58,221 nt of DNA, taken from positions 1 through 58,221 of the forward strand of contig NZ_JAGOLP010000020.1 in assembly GCF_017994015.1 (NCBI RefSeq), written 5' to 3'. Positions 1 to 8,410 of this stretch are shown piece by piece. The stretch's first letter is position 1; each line of letters starts with the position of its first letter. The DNA is from Ferrovibrio sp. (lineage in GTDB: Bacteria > Pseudomonadota > Alphaproteobacteria > Ferrovibrionales > Ferrovibrionaceae). The translations under genes and the position numbers were made by a program. The notes beneath the pieces are model-generated. The model had not been told where the DNA came from. It searched no databases and was given only the letters and a program-made list of their open reading frames with translations.

Positions 1-376
1 TTCGATCCGTTATGCGCAAACACGGCGCGCTTTTGGTGGCCCGATTGGCCGCTTGCAGATGATCCAGGAAATGGTTGCCGAAATGGCGCTGCTGGTGGAT
101 AGCGCACGCCTTATCACTTATCGCGCTGCCTGGGGCGTGGATAACGGCCATCACAATCTGATGGACCTGTCGATGGCGAAATACCACGCCACCGAAGCCG
201 GTTCAAAATGCGCCAATCTGGCGGTGCAGATTCATGGCGGCTGGGGTTTCATGGATGATTGCCCGGTTTCGCGCTACATGCGTGATAACCGCGTCTGCAC
301 CATCGGCGATGGCAGCTCGCAGATTCAGAAGCTGCTGATCGCCCGCGAATGCGGCCTGGACGTCAGCTTCTCCTGA
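1..376 (+). CDS. Acyl-CoA dehydrogenase, C-terminal fragment (cut by window edge)
   Basis: The reading frame is open from base 2 to the TGA at 374-376, so the gene starts before the window. The visible 124 residues are the C-terminal helical domain of a FAD-dependent acyl-CoA dehydrogenase: the TRRAFGGPIG segment, the QIHGGWGF motif and the closing RDNRVCTIGDGSSQIQ stretch are family hallmarks. It would oxidise an acyl-CoA to the 2-enoyl-CoA in the cytoplasm. Its stop overlaps the next start (TGATG), so it is co-transcribed with the importer, ligase and carboxylase genes downstream. A 2-enoyl-CoA is the substrate type the carboxylase would need. Chain-length preference cannot be read from this part. 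Confidence 0.93.
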   Translation, partial: SIRYAQTRRAFGGPIGRLQMIQEMVAEMALLVDSARLITYRAAWGVDNGHHNLMDLSMAKYHATEAGSKCANLAVQIHGGWGFMDDCPVSRYMRDNRVCTIGDGSSQIQKLLIARECGLDVSFS

Positions 377-1158
377 TGCTGCCCGCTCCCGATGCCCGAC
401 CGGTCCTGGAGGCACAGGACCTGATGCTCCGCTTCGGCGCGGTGGAGGCCTTGAAACAGGTCTCCATCCGCGTGCTGCCGGGCGAGATTCACGCCATCAT
501 CGGGCCGAATGGCGCCGGGAAATCCAGCCTGCTGAATTGCCTGTCGGGCTTCTACCGGCCGCAAACCGGCGCGGTGCGCTTTTGTGGTGACGACATCACC
601 GCGCTGGCGCCCAACCGGCGCGCCGCCATCGGCATCGGCCGCACCTTCCAGGGCATCCAGACGTATCCCAGCATGACGGCCCGCGAGAATATCCTCACCG
701 GCTTTCACAACCGCATGCGCACCGGCCTGCTCGGCGCATTGTGCTACTGGGGCGCCACGCGGCGCGAGGAAGAAGCCTTCGCCGCCAAGGCCGAGGAGAT
801 CATCGAATTCCTTGAACTGGAGGAATTGCGCCATGCCGTGGTGGGCGATCTCAGCTACGGCCTGCGCAAGCGGGTTGATCTTGGCCGCGCCATCGCACTG
901 GATCCGAAAATCCTGATCATGGACGAGCCGATGGCCGGCATGAACCCGGAAGAGAAGGGCGACCTGGCGCGCTACATCCTCGATATCCGCGATGCGCGCG
1001 GCATTCCGGTGGTGCTGGTGGAGCATGACATGGAAGTGGTGATGGATATTTCCGACTCCGTCACGGTGATTGATTTTGGCCGTGTCATCGCCCATGGCGC
1101 GCCGGCAGAGATCCGCCGCAATCCGGCGGTGATTGCCGCCTATCTCGGGAGCGAATAG
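376..1158 (+). CDS. LIV-type ABC importer ATPase (LivG-like)
   Basis: This is a 260-residue ATP-binding subunit of a branched-chain-amino-acid-type (HAAT) importer. Walker A GPNGAGKS is at about residues 43-50, the signature is LSYGLRKRVD rather than LSGGQ, Walker B is ILIMDEPMAG, and the switch histidine is in VEHDME. The C-terminal RNPAVIAAYLG is typical of LivG. I place the start at the ATG overlapping the previous stop (TGATG); an earlier ATG at 349 would add nine residues inside the upstream gene. It should pair with the permeases at 3119 and 4022 and the second ATPase at 6361. The substrate need not be an amino acid; the neighbours suggest a carboxylic acid. Confidence 0.92.
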   Translation: MLPAPDARPVLEAQDLMLRFGAVEALKQVSIRVLPGEIHAIIGPNGAGKSSLLNCLSGFYRPQTGAVRFCGDDITALAPNRRAAIGIGRTFQGIQTYPSMTARENILTGFHNRMRTGLLGALCYWGATRREEEAFAAKAEEIIEFLELEELRHAVVGDLSYGLRKRVDLGRAIALDPKILIMDEPMAGMNPEEKGDLARYILDIRDARGIPVVLVEHDMEVVMDISDSVTVIDFGRVIAHGAPAEIRRNPAVIAAYLGSE

Positions 1159-1160
1159 CG

Positions 1161-3122
1161 ATGCAGAGCTTCCGCGCCAACCCGGTTCCCGATCAGCGCA
1201 CCGCCAATGGCCGCACCTTGCCGCAATTGCTGCGCGACCGCGCTCAAGCCTTTGCCGACAAGCCGGCAATCCGCAGCAAACGTGCCGGCATCTGGCGCCA
1301 GCATGATTGGCGCGAAGTCTACCGCCAGGTGCGGCTCTGCGCCCGTGGCCTGGCGGCGGTTGGCCTCAAGCGTGGCGATGTGCTTGCGCTGGTGACCGAG
1401 AATATGGAGGAGCAGTTCCTGCTCCAGCTTGCCGCGCTCTGCCTGGGGGCGCGCACTGTATCAGCCTATCCCGATGCCTCGGTGGATGAACTCGGTTTCC
1501 TGCTGGAACATGCCGAAGCCGCCATGGTGGTGGGTGAGGATCAGGAGCAGATCGACAAGATTTTTGAGATCATTCCGCGCGCAAAGGCAATCCGCGCCGT
1601 GTTCCATGTTGATGGCCGTGGTTTGTGGGATTACAAGGCGCCGGCCGAAGCTGTGACGCTGGCGCCGATGCAAAGCCTGTTTGAGCTTGGCGCAAGTTAT
1701 CGGGATGATGCCTGGCTGGAAGCCGAGATCGCGCTCGGCCGCCAGGATGACGTGGCGGTGTATTGTTATACCTCTGGCACCACAGGCCGGCCCAAGGGCG
1801 CCATGCTGTCGCATGGCTTCATCCTGGATAATGCCTATCGCCTGATGGGCTCGCTGGGGGTGGAACCTGGCGCACGCTATCTGTCCTACATCTCGCCAGC
1901 CTGGGCCGCCGAGCAGTATTTTGGCGTTGGCCTGGCCATGCTGGCGCCGATGGTGCTGCATTACGCCGAGAAGCCGGAAACCGTGCAATCCGACCTGCGC
2001 GAAGTGGGGCCGGAATATCTCATGTTCACGCCCCGGCAATGGGAAATGTTGGCTTCCAGCGTGGAAGCCCGCATGATGGATGCAGGCCGGCCGCGCCGGG
2101 CGCTGTTTGCCTGGGGCGCCGGCATCGGCCGCAAGCGCAACCTGCCTGATGCCGGCTTTGTCACGCGCAAATTGCTGGCACCGCTGGCAGACCTGCTGAT
2201 CCTGCGCGGCGTGCGTGATCTGCTCGGCCTGTCTGCGGCGCGTGGGGTGCTTAGTGGCGGTTCCGGCTTATCCGCGGAATTGTTCACCCGTTTCCATGCC
2301 TTCGGCGTGCCGCTGGGCAATCTCTATGGGTCCACCGAATTAGGCTTGGTTTCGGCGCATCGCCGTGGTGCCGCCTATCGGCCGGAAACCATGGGCGAGT
2401 TGATGCCGTCCGATCCTAGCATTGCCGAACCGATGGAAGCCTGGATTGATGAAAGCGGGCAGTTGCGCCTGCGGCTGCCGGCCTTCTCGGGTTATCTCAA
2501 AAATGCAGTCGCGACGCTGGAACTTGGCCAGGCAGCGGATGGTTATGCCACCGGCGATGCCGTGCGGCTTGATGAGCAAGGCCAGTTGATCTTCCTCGAC
2601 CGGGTGAAGGATATGCGCCGGCTGCGCAGCGGCCAGGCCTATCCGCCGCAATTTATCGAAAACCATTTGCGCGCCTCGTCGATGATCCGTGACGCCATTG
2701 TGATCGGCGATGCCAATTGCGATTTTGTCACCGCACTGGTGAATATCGACAGCGAGATTGCCGGGCGGTTTGCCGAAATCAACGGCCTGGCCTATGGCAC
2801 CTTCACCGAATTGAGCCAGTTGCCGGCGATCCGCGCCGAAATCGGCAAGGTGATTGCCGGTGTCAATCGCCTGGTGGAGCCGGGCGCCCGTGTTGCCAGT
2901 TTTGCCACCTTGCCCAAGGAACTGGATGCCGACGAAGCGGAACTGACCCGCTCGCGCAAGCTGCGCCGCGAAATGATCCATGAACGCTACAGCGACATGA
3001 TCGAGGCGCTTTATGCCGGCCATGCGCATTGCGATGCCGAGATTCAGGTCAAATACCAGGATGGCAGCACCAGCCGGCTACGCGCCCGGGTTGCCATCAA
3101 TCAAGTGGGGGCGGGCGCATGA
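1161..3122 (+). CDS. AMP-dependent acyl-CoA synthetase (long-chain FadD type)
   Basis: This 653-residue adenylate-forming enzyme activates a carboxylic acid to its CoA thioester using ATP. The phosphate-binding loop YTSGTTGRPKG lies near residues 203-214, GSTELGL is the adenine-binding motif, and TGDAVRLDEQGQLIFLDR is the hinge. The length and the long insertion before the C-terminal domain match long-chain (FadD15-like) synthetases rather than acetyl-CoA synthetases. It sits between two importer genes, and its stop overlaps the next start (ATGA at 3119), so activation probably follows import of the same acid. The substrate is not determined. Confidence 0.9.
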   Translation: MQSFRANPVPDQRTANGRTLPQLLRDRAQAFADKPAIRSKRAGIWRQHDWREVYRQVRLCARGLAAVGLKRGDVLALVTENMEEQFLLQLAALCLGARTVSAYPDASVDELGFLLEHAEAAMVVGEDQEQIDKIFEIIPRAKAIRAVFHVDGRGLWDYKAPAEAVTLAPMQSLFELGASYRDDAWLEAEIALGRQDDVAVYCYTSGTTGRPKGAMLSHGFILDNAYRLMGSLGVEPGARYLSYISPAWAAEQYFGVGLAMLAPMVLHYAEKPETVQSDLREVGPEYLMFTPRQWEMLASSVEARMMDAGRPRRALFAWGAGIGRKRNLPDAGFVTRKLLAPLADLLILRGVRDLLGLSAARGVLSGGSGLSAELFTRFHAFGVPLGNLYGSTELGLVSAHRRGAAYRPETMGELMPSDPSIAEPMEAWIDESGQLRLRLPAFSGYLKNAVATLELGQAADGYATGDAVRLDEQGQLIFLDRVKDMRRLRSGQAYPPQFIENHLRASSMIRDAIVIGDANCDFVTALVNIDSEIAGRFAEINGLAYGTFTELSQLPAIRAEIGKVIAGVNRLVEPGARVASFATLPKELDADEAELTRSRKLRREMIHERYSDMIEALYAGHAHCDAEIQVKYQDGSTSRLRARVAINQVGAGA

Positions 3123-4018
3123 TCAAGTTTTTTCAAGTGCTGATCGATGGCACGCTGGTCGGCCTGGTCTATGGCCTGGTAGCGATTTCGTTTGTAGTGA
3201 TCTATCGCGCTTCCAAGATCGTCAATCTGTCGCAGGGCGAGGTGTTGGTCTTTGGCGCGTTGTTCCTGTGGACCTTCACGCTCGGGGTCAAACAACTTGG
3301 CCTGGACATCCCGCTCTGGGTTGGCCTGCTGATTACCATCGGCGCCTGCGTGCTATTTGGCCTGCTGCTGGAACGGCTGGTTTTCCGTCCGCTGATCGGC
3401 CAGCCGGCCTTTGCCATCTTCATGGCCAGCATCGCCTTGCTGGTGATGCTGCGCGGTACGGCGCAACTGGTGTGGACCGCCGAGACACGGCCATTCCCGG
3501 CCCTGCTGCCCGGCGGCGCGTTGCAATTCGGCCCTTTCCTGCTTTCCACCAAGCTGCTGATCGGCGCCATCTTCACGGTATTGCTCACCATCGCGCTGCA
3601 TCTTTTCTTCACCCGGTCGCGCCGTGGCCTGCGTCTCGCGGCGGTGGCCGAGGATCACAACACGGCCTTGTCGCTCGGTGTTTCGGTGCGTGGCGCCATC
3701 GCGGTGGCGTGGATTCTCGGCACAGTGGTGGCCACTTTCGGCGCCATTGTCTTCCTGTCCGGCCGCATCGTGTCGCTGGAAGTAGCGGCCATCGGCTTCA
3801 AGGCGCTGCCGGTGGCTTTGCTCGGCGGCTTGGAATCGATCCGCGGCGCGCCGCTGGCCGGCATCCTGATTGGCATCGGCGAAGCGCTGGCGATGGCCTA
3901 TCTCGACCCGCTCACCAATGGCGTGGCCTCCAACGTGCTGCCCTTCGGCGTGATGATCGGTGTGCTGCTGCTGCGACCCCAAGGCCTGTTCGGCTGGAAA
4001 AAGATCGAGAGGCTCTAA
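3119..4018 (+). CDS. LIV-type ABC importer permease (LivH-like)
   Basis: This 299-residue inner-membrane protein has about eight hydrophobic segments. The N-terminal FFQVLIDGTLVGLVYGLVAI and the EDHNTALSLGV loop, the coupling-helix region that contacts the ATPase, place it in the LivH family. The ATG at 3119 overlaps the TGA of the ligase gene; open frame further upstream lies inside that gene. With the LivM-like protein at 4022 it should form the transmembrane channel of the first importer. Confidence 0.93.
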   Translation: MIKFFQVLIDGTLVGLVYGLVAISFVVIYRASKIVNLSQGEVLVFGALFLWTFTLGVKQLGLDIPLWVGLLITIGACVLFGLLLERLVFRPLIGQPAFAIFMASIALLVMLRGTAQLVWTAETRPFPALLPGGALQFGPFLLSTKLLIGAIFTVLLTIALHLFFTRSRRGLRLAAVAEDHNTALSLGVSVRGAIAVAWILGTVVATFGAIVFLSGRIVSLEVAAIGFKALPVALLGGLESIRGAPLAGILIGIGEALAMAYLDPLTNGVASNVLPFGVMIGVLLLRPQGLFGWKKIERL

Positions 4019-4021
4019 GCC

Positions 4022-5074
4022 ATGCTGCCCACCGGCATTCAATTCAGCTCCTATTCCGCCGAAGCGGGTCTGCTCAAGACCGGCCGGGCCAAGCTTGGCG
4101 TGGCCCTGCTGGTTGCTTTCCTGGCGCTGGCGCCGCTGCTTTCCGGGCCATATCTGGTCGGCATCGCCACGCAGATGTTCATCACCCTGATTGCGGTTTA
4201 TGGCCTGCATGTCACGGTGGGCATGGCCGGGCAGATCAATATCGCGCAATCGGCCTTTGTCGGCATTGGCGCTTTTGCCGCTGCCAAATTTGGCAGTATG
4301 GGCCTGCCTTTCTGGGCGGTGATCCCGCTCAGCGCATTGGCTACTGGCGCGATCAGCGTATTGTTCGCCCTGCCTGCGGCGCGGGTGAAAGGCTTCTATC
4401 TGGCGCTCACCACGCTGGCGGCCCAGGTGCTGTTTCCCATTGTCATCCTCGGTCTGCCGCAGGAATGGCTCGGCGGCTTGGTCGGCATGCCGGTGGCGCC
4501 GCTTTCCATCGGTGGCTATAGCATCGCCTCGCCGAAGCAATTCTATTATTTCACCCTGGTGCTGGTGCTGCTGGCCACCTATGCCGCTTTCAATCTGCAT
4601 CGCAGCCGCTTCGGCCGCGCTCTCATGGCGGTGCGAGACAATGATGTGGCCGCCGAAGTGATGGGCATTCCGGTGCTGCGCTACAAGATCATGGCGTTTT
4701 TCACCGGCTCGCTGTTTGCCGGCGTGGCCGGCGCCTGCACCGCCTGGTTCCTGCAATATGTCACGATCGAGAGTTTCACGCTGTTCGCCTCGGTCTGGTA
4801 TCTCGGCATGCTGATCGTCGGCGGCGTGCATAGCCCGGTGGGCGCCATCCTCGGCGTGCTGTTCATCACCATCTTCCAGGAAAGCCTGCACGAAATTGCC
4901 ACGCTGGTCATGCGCGGCCAGTCGCATGCCATCGGCGGCACCATCTTCGCTGCCACCAATATCGTGCTCGGCGCCTGCATTCTGTTGGCTCTGATCTTCG
5001 AACCGCGCGGGCTCGCGCATCGTTGGTCGGTGCTGCGTACCGCGTTTCAGCTATGGCCATTCCCGCGTCAGTAA
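4022..5074 (+). CDS. LIV-type ABC importer permease (LivM-like)
   Basis: This 350-residue polytopic membrane protein starts three bases after the LivH-like gene. The GMAGQINIAQSAFVGIGAF motif is characteristic of LivM, and the VRDNDVAAEVMGI loop is the ATPase-coupling segment. About ten membrane segments are visible. It is the second channel half of the first importer. The C-terminus (PRGLAHRWSVLRTAFQLW) is basic and cytoplasmic. Confidence 0.93.
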   Translation: MLPTGIQFSSYSAEAGLLKTGRAKLGVALLVAFLALAPLLSGPYLVGIATQMFITLIAVYGLHVTVGMAGQINIAQSAFVGIGAFAAAKFGSMGLPFWAVIPLSALATGAISVLFALPAARVKGFYLALTTLAAQVLFPIVILGLPQEWLGGLVGMPVAPLSIGGYSIASPKQFYYFTLVLVLLATYAAFNLHRSRFGRALMAVRDNDVAAEVMGIPVLRYKIMAFFTGSLFAGVAGACTAWFLQYVTIESFTLFASVWYLGMLIVGGVHSPVGAILGVLFITIFQESLHEIATLVMRGQSHAIGGTIFAATNIVLGACILLALIFEPRGLAHRWSVLRTAFQLWPFPRQ

Positions 5075-5124
5075 GCCGGCCATGGCACAACAATGGGCCT
5101 AGAGCCCGATAATGGGAGGGTAGG

Positions 5125-6324
5125 ATGACACTCAAAGCCAGTATGGCCGCGGCAGCATTGATGCTGGCGGCGGTTTCGGCCCCGGCCTGGTCGGCGGAAT
5201 ATACCATGTCGGCCTCGGCAGATTTCAGCGGCCCGTTCGCCGATGTGATGCCCAATGCCATGTCGGGCATCGAAACGGTGACGGCCTGGTGGAACAAGGA
5301 AGTTGGCCGCAAGCTTGATGTGAAGGTCAATATCAAGATCTACGACATGCGCTATGATTCGGCGGTGATTGCGCGCACCTGGCCCAGCATCCTGTCGCGC
5401 GACCAGCCGATCATGCATCTTGGCTTCGGTTCGCCCGATCTGACCACGCTGATGACCCGGCTGCCGAATGACAAGGTGCCGATGCTGATCGGCACCGCCA
5501 TGGTGGGCCTGGTGTGGAAGCCGCAGGGCTGGCATTTTTCGATCCGCCCCACCTACAGCCATGAATTTGCTGGTCTGCTCGATAGCCTACAGAAGAAACA
5601 GGGCAGCAAGTTGCGTATTGGCGCGGTCAGCACGCAGACCGCCGCCGGCTTTGTCGACCAGGTCAAGGGTGTGGAAAAACTCGCCGCCACCTATCCGGAT
5701 CGGTTCGAGGTGGTGGATACGCAATGGGTTGCCACCAGCCCGGTGACGATGACCAGCAATATCCGTGCGATGATGGAGAAGAAGCCGGATGTGATCCTGG
5801 TTGGCGGCACCACGGCGCAGGTTACCGCCACGGCGGCGGCGCTGGAGGAATTGAATCTCAAGGTGCCGTTGATTGCCTCTACCCATAACGGTTTGACCGA
5901 AGTGGCCAAGGGCTTCGATCTGAAGAAGCTGAATGGCTCATATTCGGCCTTCTCGTTTGCGCCAGACAATCAGGCCAAGCTGCCGTTGCGCGATGTGTAT
6001 GAAGCCAACAAGACCGGCAACGGCCAATGGGGCATCATCACCACGCAATCGGCGGCGCAGGCCTTGCTGGCTTTGCGCGTGCTGGAAAAGGCCGTGGCCA
6101 AGGTGGGCAAGGACAAGGTGACCGGCCAGGCGATGTATGACGCGCTGCTGGCCAACAAGTTCACCGAAACCGAATTGCTCGGCGTGCTGCCTGATCTTGA
6201 TTTCGACGACACCGCACCCTTCCCGATTGGCGCGATCAAGGCCAAGGCGCAGGTTGTGGTGGATGGCAAGATCACACCGCTGGGCAATGAATGGCTTGCG
6301 GTTCCTGCCCTGGAGAAGTGGTAG
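5125..6324 (+). CDS. Periplasmic substrate-binding protein of the first LIV-type importer
   Basis: This 399-residue Peripla_BP_6-type protein has a Sec signal peptide: the hydrophobic stretch ends in PAWSA, with likely cleavage after residue 24. The mature part begins with the usual SASADFSGPF pattern. A good ribosome-binding site (GGGAGGG) lies about eight bases before the ATG. The receptor would deliver its ligand to the permeases just upstream. Enzymes in the operon suggest a carboxylic acid, branched-chain or aromatic, rather than a free amino acid. Confidence 0.9.
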   Translation: MTLKASMAAAALMLAAVSAPAWSAEYTMSASADFSGPFADVMPNAMSGIETVTAWWNKEVGRKLDVKVNIKIYDMRYDSAVIARTWPSILSRDQPIMHLGFGSPDLTTLMTRLPNDKVPMLIGTAMVGLVWKPQGWHFSIRPTYSHEFAGLLDSLQKKQGSKLRIGAVSTQTAAGFVDQVKGVEKLAATYPDRFEVVDTQWVATSPVTMTSNIRAMMEKKPDVILVGGTTAQVTATAAALEELNLKVPLIASTHNGLTEVAKGFDLKKLNGSYSAFSFAPDNQAKLPLRDVYEANKTGNGQWGIITTQSAAQALLALRVLEKAVAKVGKDKVTGQAMYDALLANKFTETELLGVLPDLDFDDTAPFPIGAIKAKAQVVVDGKITPLGNEWLAVPALEKW

Positions 6325-6360
6325 GCCGATGACGCTGCGCAAAACCTGGGAGATGGCGCC

Positions 6361-7158
6361 ATGGGATTGACCCTGACCAATGTTGATGTCGTCTATGGCG
6401 GCGTCATCCAGGTGCTGCGCAGCGCCAATCTGGAAGTGCCGGATGGCAAGATGGTGGTTTTGCTTGGTTCGAACGGGGCCGGCAAAACCACCACATTGCG
6501 GGCTATTTCCGGCCTGCTGCATGCCGATCTGGGGCATGTCACAGCCGGCGAGATCAAGCTGGATGGCCAGAATATTACCAATGGCGATCCGATCGATATT
6601 TTCAGCCGTGGCATTGTGCAGGTGCTGGAAGGCCGCAAGGTGCTGGAGCATCTGACGGTGGAGCAGAATCTGCGTATCGGCGCGCATCGTCGCACCGATC
6701 AGCGCACGGTGAAGCGCGATCTGGAGAAGGTCTACAACTATTTCCCGCGCCTGCCTGAATTGCTGCCGCGTGTGGCTGGCTATCTCTCCGGCGGCGAGAT
6801 GCAGATGCTGCTAATCGGCCGCGCCCTGCTGGCGCAGCCCAAGGTTCTGATCCTGGACGAACCTTCCATGGGGCTGGCGCCGATGCTGGTTGAGCAGCTT
6901 TTTGAGGTGATCGGCCGCATCAACCGGGAAGAGGGGATGACGGTTCTGCTGGTGGAGCAGAATGCCCGCGCCGCCATCCGGCAATGCGATTATGGCTATG
7001 TGATGGATGGTGGCCGCATTGTGTTACACGGCACGCGCGCCCAGCTTGAGCAGAATCAGGATGTACAGGAATTCTATCTTGGCCTGTCGCTGGCCGAGGG
7101 CCGGCGCAATTTCCGTGATGTGAAGCATTACCGCCGCCGCAAGCGGTGGCTGGGATGA
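6361..7158 (+). CDS. LIV-type ABC importer ATPase (LivF-like)
   Basis: This 265-residue ATPase has Walker A GSNGAGKTTT, signature LSGGEMQMLLIGRALL, Walker B VLILDEPSMGLAP and the switch histidine position replaced by Gln (VEQNAR), which is normal for LivF. It completes the first importer together with the LivG-like gene at 376. The C-terminus is longer than usual and ends in a basic HYRRRKRWLG tail. The stop overlaps the next start (ATGA at 7155). Confidence 0.92.
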   Translation: MGLTLTNVDVVYGGVIQVLRSANLEVPDGKMVVLLGSNGAGKTTTLRAISGLLHADLGHVTAGEIKLDGQNITNGDPIDIFSRGIVQVLEGRKVLEHLTVEQNLRIGAHRRTDQRTVKRDLEKVYNYFPRLPELLPRVAGYLSGGEMQMLLIGRALLAQPKVLILDEPSMGLAPMLVEQLFEVIGRINREEGMTVLLVEQNARAAIRQCDYGYVMDGGRIVLHGTRAQLEQNQDVQEFYLGLSLAEGRRNFRDVKHYRRRKRWLG

Positions 7159-8390
7159 ACGCGATGGCGCCGGATCGTTTTGCCCGCATGCGCGGCCTCT
7201 ATGCCGAAGCAGTGACGCTGGCGCCAGCCTTGCGCCGCCGCTTCGAGGTTGCCGGCCTGCTGCCTGAGCAATTGCAGGATGCGGTGGCGCTCAATCGCCT
7301 GGCCGTGCTGAAGAAGGAGACGCTGCTGGCGATGCAGCAGGCCGAGCCGCCTTTTGCCGGCTTCCTGGCCTGCCGGCCGGAGGAAATCGCCCATGTTTAT
7401 GTGTCGCCGGGGCCGATTTTCGAGCCTTCGCTGGCCGAGGATAAGGGCGGCCATGGCATGGATATGATGTTTGCCGCTGCCGGTCTTGGCCCCGGCGATC
7501 TGGCGCTCAATACCTGGTCTTACCACCTGGTGCCGGCGGGTCTGCTGTTTGATCGTGGCTTGCGTGCCGTTGGCGCCGCTGTGGTGCCGGGTGGCACCGG
7601 GGCCAGCGATTTGCAGGCCGATATCCTGCTCAGCCTGCCGGTGACGGCCTTCCTCGGCAGCACGGCTTTTTTCCAAACCGTGATCGAGCGGCTGGAGCAA
7701 AAGGGCCATTCACTGCCGGCGGCCTGGAAGCTGCGCCATGCCTTCCTGGGCGGCGAATTCGGAGACTGGTCAACGAAGCGTCGGCATCTGGAAAGCTGTT
7801 ATGGCATTCAGACCTGGTCCTGTTACGGCACGGCGGATTTTGGCCTGATCGGCTATGAGCGGCCCGGCAGCAGTGACTACCACATCCATCCCGAGCGTTA
7901 TGTGCAGATTTGCGATCCGGAAAGCGGCCAGCCGCTGGCCCCGGGTCAGGCGGGCGAAATCGTGGTCACCACGCTGAGCCGGGGCTGGCCGATGATCCGC
8001 TTTGGCACCGGCGATGTTTCCACTGCGCTGGAACTGGCAGCCGATGGCGGCGCGGTGCGGATTGCGCCGTTGCAGGGCCGCGTTGGCCAGGCCGTGAAGG
8101 CACGCGAGATTTTTATCTATCCAAGCCATGTTGACCGGCTGCCGGCCCTGGTGCCCGGCCTGGCGCGGCTGGCGCTGGTGGTGAAACGGCCCGGCAGCCG
8201 GGATGAAATCACCGCACGCATTCTACCCACAGCCGATGTCGATGCCACTATTGTGGCGGCGCAATTGCGCGCAGCTTTTCCCGGCGTAACGCGACTGCAA
8301 CTCGATCATGTCGAATTGCTGGCCGATGCCGGTGCTTTTGGCGATGCGCCGCCGCTCTGTGATGCGCGCCACGCTGTTGTTTCCTCTTAG
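7155..8390 (+). CDS. Phenylacetate-CoA ligase (PaaK) family protein with altered P-loop
   Basis: This 411-residue protein belongs to the adenylate-forming PaaK family. YGTADFGLIGYE is the adenine-binding motif, GEIVVTTLSRGWPMIRFGTGD is the typical PaaK hinge, and GRVGQAVKAREIFIYP leads into the C-terminal domain. The ATG at 7155 overlaps the preceding TGA; a GTG at 7146 is the alternative. The glycine-rich phosphate loop (SSGTTGKP in PaaK) is replaced by VSPGPIFEPS near residues 78-87, so adenylation may be altered or lost. Its place after the ATPase gene suggests a role in activating or sensing the imported acid. Confidence 0.8.
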   Translation: MNAMAPDRFARMRGLYAEAVTLAPALRRRFEVAGLLPEQLQDAVALNRLAVLKKETLLAMQQAEPPFAGFLACRPEEIAHVYVSPGPIFEPSLAEDKGGHGMDMMFAAAGLGPGDLALNTWSYHLVPAGLLFDRGLRAVGAAVVPGGTGASDLQADILLSLPVTAFLGSTAFFQTVIERLEQKGHSLPAAWKLRHAFLGGEFGDWSTKRRHLESCYGIQTWSCYGTADFGLIGYERPGSSDYHIHPERYVQICDPESGQPLAPGQAGEIVVTTLSRGWPMIRFGTGDVSTALELAADGGAVRIAPLQGRVGQAVKAREIFIYPSHVDRLPALVPGLARLALVVKRPGSRDEITARILPTADVDATIVAAQLRAAFPGVTRLQLDHVELLADAGAFGDAPPLCDARHAVVSS

Positions 8391-8410
8391 TCAAACGAGT
8401 GGTTCCTGCC

